From Rhodococcus sp. IEGM 1381 (GTDB lineage Bacteria > Actinomycetota > Actinomycetes > Mycobacteriales > Mycobacteriaceae): 64,000 bases of DNA. Below the pieces are notes generated by a model. The model saw only the letters and a program-made list of their open reading frames with translations. It was not told the origin of the DNA and made no database searches. Position numbers and translations under genes: made by a program. Location of the stretch: assembly GCF_030056795.1 (NCBI RefSeq), contig NZ_JASHKQ010000009.1, forward strand, positions 115,085 through 179,084. The letters are read 5' to 3'. This document shows, piece after piece, positions 40,960 through 47,637 of the stretch (its first letter is position 1; every line of letters begins with the position of its first letter).

Positions 40960-41004
40960 GTGGGGAGAAGTGGGGACTTTTGCTGATCGTGGGGTGAAGT
41001 GGGG
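40960..41004 (+). promoter_or_regulatory. Second MraZ-box-like array, opposite orientation
   Basis: On the plus strand GTGGGG occurs at 40960, 40970, 40989 and 40999: two pairs, each with 10-bp spacing (GTGGGGAGAA-GTGGGGAC and GTGGGGTGAA-GTGGGGAC), 29 bp apart. They use the same TGGGG-N5-TGGGG unit as the canonical box but face away from mraZ, about 220-280 bp further upstream. Binding by MraZ is inferred. Confidence 0.6.
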
Positions 41005-41106
41005 ACGCGGCCCAACATCCGCCCGGCTACGACCGTTCGCATCGGGTGGCCGACGGCGGTGTGACAGAGGCGGCCGCAGCACGTGGTCCGATCACGGCAG
41101 AAACGA

Positions 41107-41140
41107 CAGCAGCACCCCACCCGAAGGTGAGGTGCTGCTG
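41107..41140 (-). terminator. Terminator of the DUF3040 gene
   Basis: CAGCAGCACC-C-CACC, loop CGAA, GGTG-A-GGTGCTGCTG forms a 14-bp stem with one mismatch, 65 nt beyond the stop at 41205. On the minus strand TCGTTTCT follows the stem. Confidence 0.75.
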
Positions 41141-41204
41141 TGCGTGACGCGTGAAGTTGTGGGAGCGAACCGGTATCGGGCGGGCTATTCGGAACCCGGT
41201 CGAC

Positions 41205-41642
41205 TCAGTCCTGCTCGAACCTCTTTCGGAACCGATCTTCCATGCGAGAGGTGAAGCTGCCGCCTTTGCGGCCACCCTTCGGTTTCTGCCCGGCACCACG
41301 ACCGGGGGTTTCGGCAGCACTGTTGGTTGTGCCACCTTCGTCCGGCGTCGCTGCGGCTCCCTTCTTGGAGCCGCCGAACAGAAACAGTGCCCCGGCACCG
41401 AACATGAACAAAAAGCCGATGAGACTGACGACGAGAAAAGCCAAGCTGTTCGTCGACAAAGCAACACCGGCGACGAGCAACACGAGTCCCACGACGAACA
41501 GCGCGGCAGCCTGAAAGCGCCTCCTGCTCGACGCCGCGCGAACGCGGCCGCCTCTCACATGAGACGCGAACTTGGGATCCTCGGCGTAGAGAGCGCTCTC
41601 GATCTGATCGAGCATGCGCTGCTCGTGCTCGGAGAGTGGCAC
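41205..41642 (-). CDS. DUF3040 small membrane protein
   Basis: A 145-residue DUF3040 protein, like Rv2169c of M. tuberculosis. The family signature is the N-terminal MPLSEHEQRMLDQIESAL and DPKFASHV. Two TM segments follow (FQAAALFVVGLVLLVAGVAL and LAFLVVSLIGFLFMFGAGAL). The tail is basic and Gly/Lys/Arg-rich (RKGGSFTSRMEDRFRKRF). It is conserved near mraZ in actinobacteria, but no function is established. Start ATG 41642, with GGGGGAGG close upstream; the leader carries an 8-bp inverted repeat (41671-41692). Confidence 0.92.
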   Translation of the reverse strand: MPLSEHEQRMLDQIESALYAEDPKFASHVRGGRVRAASSRRRFQAAALFVVGLVLLVAGVALSTNSLAFLVVSLIGFLFMFGAGALFLFGGSKKGAAATPDEGGTTNSAAETPGRGAGQKPKGGRKGGSFTSRMEDRFRKRFEQD

Positions 41643-41670
41643 GGTACCTCCCCCTGCACTGATATTGAAG

Positions 41671-41692
41671 GTCGTTTCGGTTGAGAAACGAC
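41671..41692. repeat. 8-bp inverted repeat in the DUF3040 leader
   Basis: GTCGTTTC (41671-41678) and GAAACGAC (41685-41692) are perfect complements around a 6-nt loop, 29 nt upstream of the DUF3040 ATG. It could be an operator or an mRNA hairpin. The rest of 41643-41869 shows no other feature. Confidence 0.5.
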
Positions 41693-41869
41693 GGGAAGCT
41701 GACCTTGGCGGCTACCTACTGACGATGATACGAGCTGAATCCGCTGCTTACCACCTACTCGCACGATGTGTTCCTGAGAAACGCCGAAGTTTTCGAGACG
41801 GGCGTCCCGGAAACTGCGGCCGAACACCGCGTGACGTGGCAGTTCACGCCCGTCGACCAGTTAGATGAT

Positions 41870-42325
41870 CTATGCCGACAACGGTGTGGCCATCGGATCG
41901 ACGGAGGCGAACCGCGACTGACCGCCGAGTCGATCGTCGACCGAGTTCAGAAAACGACTCACATGCCGGTAGAAATCGTCGGCATCGAGATCGGCGACCG
42001 TTCTCGACGCACCCGCTTCGACCGCGGCGCGGGTGGCCGAGAACGACGCGAAGTAGTCCGACCAGACGGCGAGTTCGGGTGCTGCCTTCACCATCAACAC
42101 CCACGCGTTGCGCGAGCGCGGGCGCGCACCGATCGAGTTCGGCAACGACGCCAGTACTGCTGCCGCTCCTTTGAGCGCCGCGGCGTAGCTCCCGAGAAAC
42201 CGATCACCCGCGTCGCTCTCCCCGATCGACTCGGACAACAGAGCATCGGCCCGACCGAGCAGAACCCGGGCCTGACGCGGCACCGGCGACCGCACGCCGG
42301 CATCGAATGCCTTCGTGATCGTCAT
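41870..42325 (-). CDS. SAV_6107-type HEPN-domain protein
   Basis: A 151-residue all-helical protein that fits the actinobacterial SAV_6107 HEPN family as I recall it; members are encoded near metF and mraZ. The helices include RQARVLLGRADALLSES, FLGSYAAALKGAAAVLASL and AVWSDYFASFSATRAAVEAG; near the C-terminus VADLDADDFYRHVSRFLNSV is the most conserved-looking block. I do not see the RxxxxH ribonuclease motif typical of toxic HEPN proteins. ATG 42325 has GGAGGTG 8 nt upstream; that site lies in the loop of an 8-bp hairpin. It is divergent from the acetyltransferase gene, and the shared spacer has an SOS-type box. Function unknown. Confidence 0.75.
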   Translation of the reverse strand: MTITKAFDAGVRSPVPRQARVLLGRADALLSESIGESDAGDRFLGSYAAALKGAAAVLASLPNSIGARPRSRNAWVLMVKAAPELAVWSDYFASFSATRAAVEAGASRTVADLDADDFYRHVSRFLNSVDDRLGGQSRFASVDPMATPLSA

Positions 42326-42327
42326 AC

Positions 42328-42346
42328 TCGAACACCTCCAGTTCGA
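42328..42346. repeat. TCGAAC-N7-GTTCGA inverted repeat enclosing the HEPN gene ribosome-binding site
   Basis: On the minus strand TCGAAC-TGGAGGT-GTTCGA places GGAGG in the loop of a 6-bp stem (8 bp with a flanking A-U and a G-U pair). It begins 3 nt upstream of the ATG at 42325. The spacing (7 nt) differs from the 4 nt of a LexA box. Confidence 0.6.
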
Positions 42347-42394
42347 ATCTCCGGTGCGTACCTGACGCGCCCGGAACCGTGACGAAGCCTTACA

Positions 42395-42416
42395 GTCGAA
42401 CTCCGGAGTATTCGAC
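42395..42416. repeat. GTCGAA-N10-TTCGAC inverted repeat
   Basis: GTCGAA (42395-42400) and TTCGAC (42411-42416) are perfect complements; the spacer starts with the self-complementary CTCCGGAG. A further TTCGAGTCGAA palindrome lies at 42424-42434. Both are in the divergent spacer before the acetyltransferase gene. Confidence 0.5.
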
Positions 42417-42460
42417 CCCCTGATTCGAGTCGAAGCCACCGGCGCACTCGGCCCCGATCA

Positions 42461-42476
42461 TCGAACACCCGTTCGA
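42461..42476. promoter_or_regulatory. Perfect LexA (SOS) box palindrome
   Basis: TCGAAC-ACCC-GTTCGA matches the mycobacterial/actinobacterial SOS box TCGAAC-N4-GTTCGA at all fixed positions. It lies 47 bp before the acetyltransferase TTG start and just upstream of TATAGC (42487-42492), a likely -10, so LexA would block the -35 region. The divergent HEPN gene starts 136 bp away. LexA binding is inferred. Confidence 0.65.
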
Positions 42477-42522
42477 CGTTTTTCAATATAGCTGTGCCTA
42501 CCGACAAGTTTCCGAAGAAAGG

Positions 42523-43140
42523 TTGAGGACAGTCGTCACCGATGCGCGGACAACGCCGTACCTGGTCGATCTGACGCCCCCAGAATTTCGCCTGCGCCTG
42601 CTCGAAGCACTGTCGATCTACGTCGAAGCCATGGGTTACCCACGCGGAACCGAGCAGAGCCGGGCGCCGATGTGGAGGGAACATCTGCACCGTCCTGGCT
42701 GGCGGGCGGTCGGAGCGCTGCTCCCGAGCTCCGACCCGAACCAGCCGGATTCACTGGTCGCAGTTGCCTACGGCTACCACGGTGCGCCCCATCAGTGGTG
42801 GCATCAACAGGTTCGCGACGGATTGCGCCGCTCGGGGCACCCTCCGCACAGTGTCGAGAACGCGTTGGGGGACTACTTCGAGCTGACCGAGCTCCACGTC
42901 CTACCGAGCGCTCAGGGATATGGCCTCGGCGGGCGATTGTGCCGTCGGTTGCTCGACGGTGTGAGCGCGGACAACGTGATGTTGTCCACACCCGAGGTGG
43001 CGCGAGAGGACAACCGGGCCTGGCGGCTCTATCGGCGGCTGGGCTTTGCGGACGTGCTGCGGGACTTCAGGTTCGCGGGCGATCGACGGCCCTTCGCCGT
43101 CCTGGGTCGCCGGTTGCCGCTGGACGGGCCAGTAGCCTGA
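42523..43140 (+). CDS. GNAT-family N-acetyltransferase
   Basis: A 205-residue acetyl-CoA-dependent acetyltransferase resembling Rv2170, a protein/lysine acetyltransferase of M. tuberculosis. The acetyl-CoA motif A is LTELHVLPSAQGYGLGGRLC and motif B is NRAWRLYRRLGFADV. The N-terminal half contains ALSIYVEAMGYP and a His/Trp-rich loop (HGAPHQWWHQQV) that probably shapes the acceptor site. The TTG at 42523 directly follows GAAGAAAGG; no better start is in frame. A TATAGC -10 and a perfect SOS box precede it. The acceptor is not known. The end of the gene carries TAGCCT, a probable -10 for crtO. Confidence 0.9.
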   Translation: MRTVVTDARTTPYLVDLTPPEFRLRLLEALSIYVEAMGYPRGTEQSRAPMWREHLHRPGWRAVGALLPSSDPNQPDSLVAVAYGYHGAPHQWWHQQVRDGLRRSGHPPHSVENALGDYFELTELHVLPSAQGYGLGGRLCRRLLDGVSADNVMLSTPEVAREDNRAWRLYRRLGFADVLRDFRFAGDRRPFAVLGRRLPLDGPVA

Positions 43141-43145
43141 AAGAT

Positions 43146-44753
43146 GTGATCGATGCTGTGGTGGTGGGCTCCGGCCATAACGCCCTGACCTCCGCCTGCT
43201 ACCTGACCGATGCCGGGTGGTCTGTCGAGGTTCTCGAACGCGACACCGTGGCCGGTGGCGCAGTATCCACCGTGGAGCGCTTTCCCGGACACCGCGTGGA
43301 CCGCGGTTCGTCGGCGCACATCATGATTCGCCACACCGGCATCATCGAGGAGCTCGACCTCGCACAGTTCGGCCTGCGCTACATCGACTGCGATCCCTGG
43401 GCGTTCGCACCGGGGGCCGTCGACACCGATGAGCGCGCCATCGTCTTCCATCGCAGTCTCGATCGCACCTGCGACTCCATCGCCGCCGCGTGCGGGGCCG
43501 CGGACGCCCGCGCTTATCGCACGTTCGTCTCGGTCTGGGGTCCCCGTAGTGAACGAACCATGCGCGCGTTCAGCGGGCCGCCGACCGGTGCGAAGCTGCT
43601 CCGCTCCTTCTGGGGCCTCGGGGCTCCGGACGGGGGCAGCATGCTCTCCCGCGAATTCCTCGCCACCGGTGATTCGTTGTTGGACGAGATGTTCTCGAGC
43701 GAACGCCTCAAGGCCGCGCTGGCGTGGTTCGGTGCGCAGTCGGGGCCGCCGATGTCCGAGCCGGGTACCGCACCGATGGTCGGTTTCGCCGCTCTCATGC
43801 ACACCCTTCCGCCAGGACGCGCCGTCGGCGGAAGTGGTGCGCTGACCGAGGCGATGATCGCCCGGCTACAGCGGGACGGGGCCGAGCTCACCCTCGGCGA
43901 CGCCGTGACCACTCTCGTACGCCGTCCGTACGGCTGGACCACCAGGACCGCGTCGGGCCGGGAGATCGACAGCCGAGTCGTCGTTGCCGGATGTCATATC
44001 TTGACCACACTCGACCTGCTCGCCGACGGTGGGCACGACGCGGCGCAGATCGCACGGTGGCGCAGCACGATTCGAGTGGGACCGGGACTCGGTACTGCGG
44101 TCCGGCTGGCCACCGACGCCCTTCCGGTATATCCCAGTGCCGACCGAATCGAGGACGGCACCCACGGCCTTGCGCTGCTGGTCCGCGACCGCAGCCAGCT
44201 GCGCCTGGCGCACGGCCATGCACTCGCCGGTGATCTGCCTCCGACTCCGGCCGTGCTGGGAATGTCGTTCAGTGCCATCGACCCCACCATCTCGCCGCCG
44301 GGACAGCATCAGATCTCGCTGTGGTCGCAGTGGCATCCGCACACTCTCGCCGACGGCAGACGATGGCGTTCGGACGTCCCGGGTCAACGCTCGTTGGCCG
44401 AGTTCGAGGCGGACCGGATCGTAGCCGAGATGGATCGATACGCACCCGGGTTCGCCGGTGCAGTGCTGGACAGACACGTCCAGTCTCCGCCCGACATCGA
44501 GCGAGAGCTCGGGCTGATCGGAGGCAACATCATGCACCTGGACATGTCTCTGGACCAGATGATGATGTGGCGGCCACACCCGCAACTGGCCGGTCATCGA
44601 GTCCCGGGGGCGGACGGCCTGTATCTCACCGGCGCATCCACCCATCCCGGCGGCGGGGTCACCGCGGCCAGTGGTCGGTCTGCCGCACGAATCGCGATCG
44701 CCGACGCCCGCGCCGGACGCCGTCGGGAGTTCTTCCGAAGGAGGCGAGCATGA
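43146..44753 (+). CDS. crtO: CrtO-type carotenoid ketolase (FAD-dependent)
   Basis: The 535-residue enzyme is very like the CrtO beta-carotene/gamma-carotene ketolase I recall from Rhodococcus erythropolis (532 aa), which introduces a 4-keto group on the ionone ring. The FAD dinucleotide motif is AVVVGSGHNALTSACYL, followed by EVLERDTVAGGAVSTVERFP. Other landmarks are VDRGSSAHIMIRHTGIIEEL, AWFGAQSGPPMSEPGTAPM and the C-terminal PGADGLYLTGASTHPGGGV. GTG 43146 starts 7 nt after a TAGCCT hexamer, so the mRNA may be leaderless. The stop overlaps the next gene as ATGA. The reaction is inferred from family; the CrtI/CrtO superfamily includes desaturases. Confidence 0.87.
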   Translation: MIDAVVVGSGHNALTSACYLTDAGWSVEVLERDTVAGGAVSTVERFPGHRVDRGSSAHIMIRHTGIIEELDLAQFGLRYIDCDPWAFAPGAVDTDERAIVFHRSLDRTCDSIAAACGAADARAYRTFVSVWGPRSERTMRAFSGPPTGAKLLRSFWGLGAPDGGSMLSREFLATGDSLLDEMFSSERLKAALAWFGAQSGPPMSEPGTAPMVGFAALMHTLPPGRAVGGSGALTEAMIARLQRDGAELTLGDAVTTLVRRPYGWTTRTASGREIDSRVVVAGCHILTTLDLLADGGHDAAQIARWRSTIRVGPGLGTAVRLATDALPVYPSADRIEDGTHGLALLVRDRSQLRLAHGHALAGDLPPTPAVLGMSFSAIDPTISPPGQHQISLWSQWHPHTLADGRRWRSDVPGQRSLAEFEADRIVAEMDRYAPGFAGAVLDRHVQSPPDIERELGLIGGNIMHLDMSLDQMMMWRPHPQLAGHRVPGADGLYLTGASTHPGGGVTAASGRSAARIAIADARAGRRREFFRRRRA

Positions 44754-45613
44754 GGGTTGCACCGATCGTCGTGGCGGTCGCCGCTGTCGGCTGCCAGATC
44801 GTCTACCCACTGGTGTCGGGGTCGACTCGAGACGCGGTAACGGTGGCCGTGGTCGCGCTGCTCGCACTCGCGTCGATCCTGCATGCCGTACTGCACCGAG
44901 GAGCGGTGTGGGCCACCGTTCTGGTTCTCGTGACGGCAGGCACCGGGTTCGCATCCGAACTGGTGGGCACCGCCACCGGCATCCCTTTCGGCGAATACTT
45001 CTACGCACAGAATCGCTTGGGCCCCAGCCTGTTCGAGGTGCCCGTGGTGGTCCCGCTGGCCTGGACGGCCGGTTTCTACCCGATCTGGTGCGCGGTGAGC
45101 TACGTCGTTCGCCGTCTCGACACGACACAGGTCCGCGCCGCCGGCCTCCGGATCGCTGCGGTAGCGGTGGGCATGGTCGGCTGGGACCTCTATCTCGATC
45201 CGCAGATGGTCACCGACGGCCAATGGACGTGGACGGCCGGTGCCGTCGGCCTGCCGGGGGTGCCGTCCATCCCCCTGACCAACTACCTCGGCTGGCTGGT
45301 GGTGGCCACGTTGATGGCGGCGGTCATGGAGTCGCTCGACCGTGCCATCGGATCCCCTCGCCCGTCCGACACCCGGCTGCACACGTCCGACGATGCGGTA
45401 CCGATCGGGCTGTTCCTGTGGACGTGGCTCGGGTCGGCACTCGCGCACGCCGTATTCCTCGACGGTCCGGAACTCCGATTCTCGGCGGTGTACGGGTTCC
45501 TCGCGATGGGCGCGGTCGGCATACCGCTGGTGTGGATCGGCGGCCGCGGCCGCGCGCGTCGCCCACGATCGCGCGCAGCAGTCTCCGGTCTCGGTACCGA
45601 CACGCCTCGCTGA
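44750..45613 (+). CDS. CruF-like carotenoid biosynthesis protein (DUF422)
   Basis: A 287-residue integral membrane protein with about seven or eight TM segments. Family members include CruF, the 1',2'-hydratase that adds water to the psi end of gamma-carotene or lycopene so that a sugar can be attached. Typical sequence is SELVGTATGIPFGEYFYAQ, PVVVPLAWTAGFYP and GWDLYLDPQMV, with conserved acidic and aromatic residues in the membrane. GGAGG lies at ideal distance before ATG 44750, which overlaps the crtO stop. Position between crtO and a glycosyltransferase supports a role in making the hydroxylated acceptor. The specific reaction is inferred. Confidence 0.85.
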   Translation: MRVAPIVVAVAAVGCQIVYPLVSGSTRDAVTVAVVALLALASILHAVLHRGAVWATVLVLVTAGTGFASELVGTATGIPFGEYFYAQNRLGPSLFEVPVVVPLAWTAGFYPIWCAVSYVVRRLDTTQVRAAGLRIAAVAVGMVGWDLYLDPQMVTDGQWTWTAGAVGLPGVPSIPLTNYLGWLVVATLMAAVMESLDRAIGSPRPSDTRLHTSDDAVPIGLFLWTWLGSALAHAVFLDGPELRFSAVYGFLAMGAVGIPLVWIGGRGRARRPRSRAAVSGLGTDTPR

Positions 45614-45661
45614 CAACCCCTGCCGACTGACATCGGCTCGATGCCCTGGCACGATATCGCT

Positions 45662-46396
45662 GTGCAGTCGACATCGCGAACATCTCACCGAACCCACCGC
45701 CGCAGAGTTCTCTCGGTGGTCGCACTGGCTCTGCTGGTCGCGCCGATGCTGGCCGGGTGCCTACGGGTCCAGGTCACGATGGGGGTCTCGGCGAACGATC
45801 GGGTGGCGGGCCAGATCGTGGCGGCCAGTGTGCCGACCTCCGACTCCGATACCGGCCCGGAGCTGGTGGTTCCGTCCTCGATCGAGGACAAGGTGCGGGT
45901 CGAGCCGTACAACCAGGACGGATACGTCGGCTCACAGGCCATTTTCGACGATCTCTCGTTCGGCGATGTGCAGACGCTCGGCTCCATCTTCCAGAACGCC
46001 GCCGGATCGTTCCAGCTGGAGCTTCAGCGATCGGGTGACACCGTCACCTTGGCGGGCGACGCCGACCTGTCCTCGGTTCCGGCTCAGGGTTCGGACGTGC
46101 AGTTCACCATTGCATTTCCGGCCCGCATCGGAACGACGAACGGCACCCGCGAGAGCGACAACTCCATCTCCTGGAAGTTGCCTGCAGGCGAAGTGACGTC
46201 GGTGCGCGCCGAGGTCAACTATCCCGATCCCAATACCAGGAGCTTCGCCGGCTGGGCAGGCATCGTCGGTGGAGTGACCGTCGGCGTCGCGGCCATCATC
46301 GGAGCCATGGCCTGGGTCTCGCGCAACCCACCGCTGCGCAATCGGCAGCCGCGCGGACCCGAGGCGGACAGTCCGACCGACAGAACGTCGGTGTGA
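45662..46396 (+). CDS. lppM: LppM-family lipoprotein (DUF3153)
   Basis: A 244-residue lipoprotein like Rv2171 (LppM), which in M. tuberculosis affects phagosome maturation and binds phosphoinositide-mannoside lipids. An Arg-rich n-region and hydrophobic core end in MLAGC (Cys 33). The beta-rich DUF3153 domain begins LRVQVTMGVSANDRVAGQIV. A C-terminal TM segment (IVGGVTVGVAAIIGAMAWV) is followed by a short basic tail. GTG 45662 is preferred; ATG 45641 would add seven residues. The stop overlaps the glycosyltransferase start as GTGA. Why it sits inside a carotenoid operon is unclear. Confidence 0.88.
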   Translation: MQSTSRTSHRTHRRRVLSVVALALLVAPMLAGCLRVQVTMGVSANDRVAGQIVAASVPTSDSDTGPELVVPSSIEDKVRVEPYNQDGYVGSQAIFDDLSFGDVQTLGSIFQNAAGSFQLELQRSGDTVTLAGDADLSSVPAQGSDVQFTIAFPARIGTTNGTRESDNSISWKLPAGEVTSVRAEVNYPDPNTRSFAGWAGIVGGVTVGVAAIIGAMAWVSRNPPLRNRQPRGPEADSPTDRTSV

Positions 46397-47637
46397 CCGA
46401 CCGACTCCTCGCACGAACGACAGCGACCGCTGCCGTCCTGGCAACGGCCTCGGCTGCAGTGTCGCTGTTCAATCTGCGATTCACGCCCGGCTTGCGTACT
46501 CCGGATCGTGACATCGCCGAACGCATCGTCGTCTGCATTCCCGCCCGCAACGAGGTAGCGACACTGCCCTTGTTGATCGGCGATCTCACCCGTCAACGAT
46601 CGTGCACCGACCTGCAGGTCATCGTCCTCGACGACGACTCCAGCGATGGAACGGCGTCGGCTGCCCGCACGGCCGCCGCCGGTGACCCGAGGATTCGCGT
46701 CGTGACCTCGGATGCCGCTCCCCCTGCCGGCTGGACCGGCAAGGCCGCCGCGTGCGCCGAGCTGGCAAGACTGGCCGACGAAGGCGACGCACAGGCGTCG
46801 CTGATCATGTTCGTCGACGCCGACGTACGACTCGCGCCCGGTGCAGTGGCGGCCGCTGCCGGGGCGCTGCGACGCCGCGATGCGGCGCTGCTGTGCCCGT
46901 GGCCCGAACAGCTGGTCGGCAGTGTCGCCGAGCGACTCGTTCAACCGCTGCTCGCGTGGTCCTGGATGTCCACTCTTCCCGTGCCGCTGGCCAACTCGAC
47001 GCTGCTGCCCTCGATGGCGGTGGCCTGTGGTCAGTTCATGGCATTCGACGCCGCCGCTTATCGCGCCATCGGGGGCCACGGCCGCGTCGCGGCCAGCGCA
47101 ACCGAAGATCTCGATCTGGCACGCATCCTCCGCCGCCGAGGCATGTCGACGGCGGTGGTGTCGGGAACAGGCTTCGTCAGCTGCCGGATGTACGACTCGG
47201 CTACCGACCTTCGATCCGGGTACAGCCGGTGGCTGTGGAACGAGTTCGGCGGCCCGGTCGGTTCGGTCACCGCAACATTGGCGTCGGCCGCGATCTACCT
47301 GGTGCCGCCGATAGCGGCACTCACGGCCTCAGGATCCGTGCGTCGGCTCGGCTGGTCCGGATACCTCGCGGGCACCGTGTCTCGAATGGCCTGCCGCCGA
47401 GGTGAATCGGGACCGCGGTTCGGCGTCGACGATGTGCTCGCCGCGGTACTGCATCCGGTGTCGATTCTCGCCTTCACCGGACTCGTCGCGGAATCCCACG
47501 TCCGCAGGCAACGCGGATCGTTGACGTGGAAGTCGCGTCCCTCGCCCTCGCCCAGCGCTGACGCGACTACACCCGCGCGGGGGCGAGCCCCAGGTTGCAC
47601 AACACCTCACGGGTGGCGCGGGCAAAGTTCAACGTGA
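46393..47637 (+). CDS. Family 2 glycosyltransferase, CruG-like
   Basis: A membrane-associated inverting glycosyltransferase of 414 residues. After a hydrophobic N-terminus, the GT-A core shows VVCIPARNEVATLPLLIGDL, IVLDDDSSDGTASAA, FVDADVRLAPGAV (DxD) and SATEDLDLARILRRRG (catalytic ED). RSGYSRWLWNEFGG is the R/QxxRW-type acceptor motif. Two or three TM segments follow (ATLASAAIYLVPPIAAL, HPVSILAFTGLV). Context with crtO and a CruF-like gene suggests sugar transfer to a hydroxy-carotenoid; the sugar is unknown. GTG 46393 overlaps the lppM stop. The last 71 nt overlap metF on the other strand. Confidence 0.85.
   Translation: MTDRLLARTTATAAVLATASAAVSLFNLRFTPGLRTPDRDIAERIVVCIPARNEVATLPLLIGDLTRQRSCTDLQVIVLDDDSSDGTASAARTAAAGDPRIRVVTSDAAPPAGWTGKAAACAELARLADEGDAQASLIMFVDADVRLAPGAVAAAAGALRRRDAALLCPWPEQLVGSVAERLVQPLLAWSWMSTLPVPLANSTLLPSMAVACGQFMAFDAAAYRAIGGHGRVAASATEDLDLARILRRRGMSTAVVSGTGFVSCRMYDSATDLRSGYSRWLWNEFGGPVGSVTATLASAAIYLVPPIAALTASGSVRRLGWSGYLAGTVSRMACRRGESGPRFGVDDVLAAVLHPVSILAFTGLVAESHVRRQRGSLTWKSRPSPSPSADATTPARGRAPGCTTPHGWRGQSST

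Larger units (their letters stand above)
40687..41204. other. 518-bp regulatory region upstream of mraZ
   Basis: This gap holds the mraZ leader, the canonical MraZ-box repeats (40717-40745), a second oppositely oriented repeat array (40960-41004) and the terminator of the DUF3040 gene (41107-41140). Frames that stay open here (for example 40937-41254 plus, 40725-40949 minus) lack a ribosome-binding site or recognisable sequence. I see no convincing gene. Confidence 0.7.

Noticed and set aside
40937..41254. Possible 105-residue plus-strand gene downstream of the second MraZ-type array
   Set aside because: TTG start without ribosome-binding site; its sequence is only a translation of the repeats and runs antisense into the DUF3040 gene.
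41870..42325. HEPN protein as a toxin of a toxin-antitoxin pair
   Set aside because: No RxxxxH catalytic motif and no adjacent nucleotidyltransferase antitoxin; the divergent neighbour is an acetyltransferase.
42672..43145. N-terminal extension of the crtO frame into the acetyltransferase gene
   Set aside because: The FAD motif starts 4 residues after GTG 43146; the upstream part is a shadow of the acetyltransferase.
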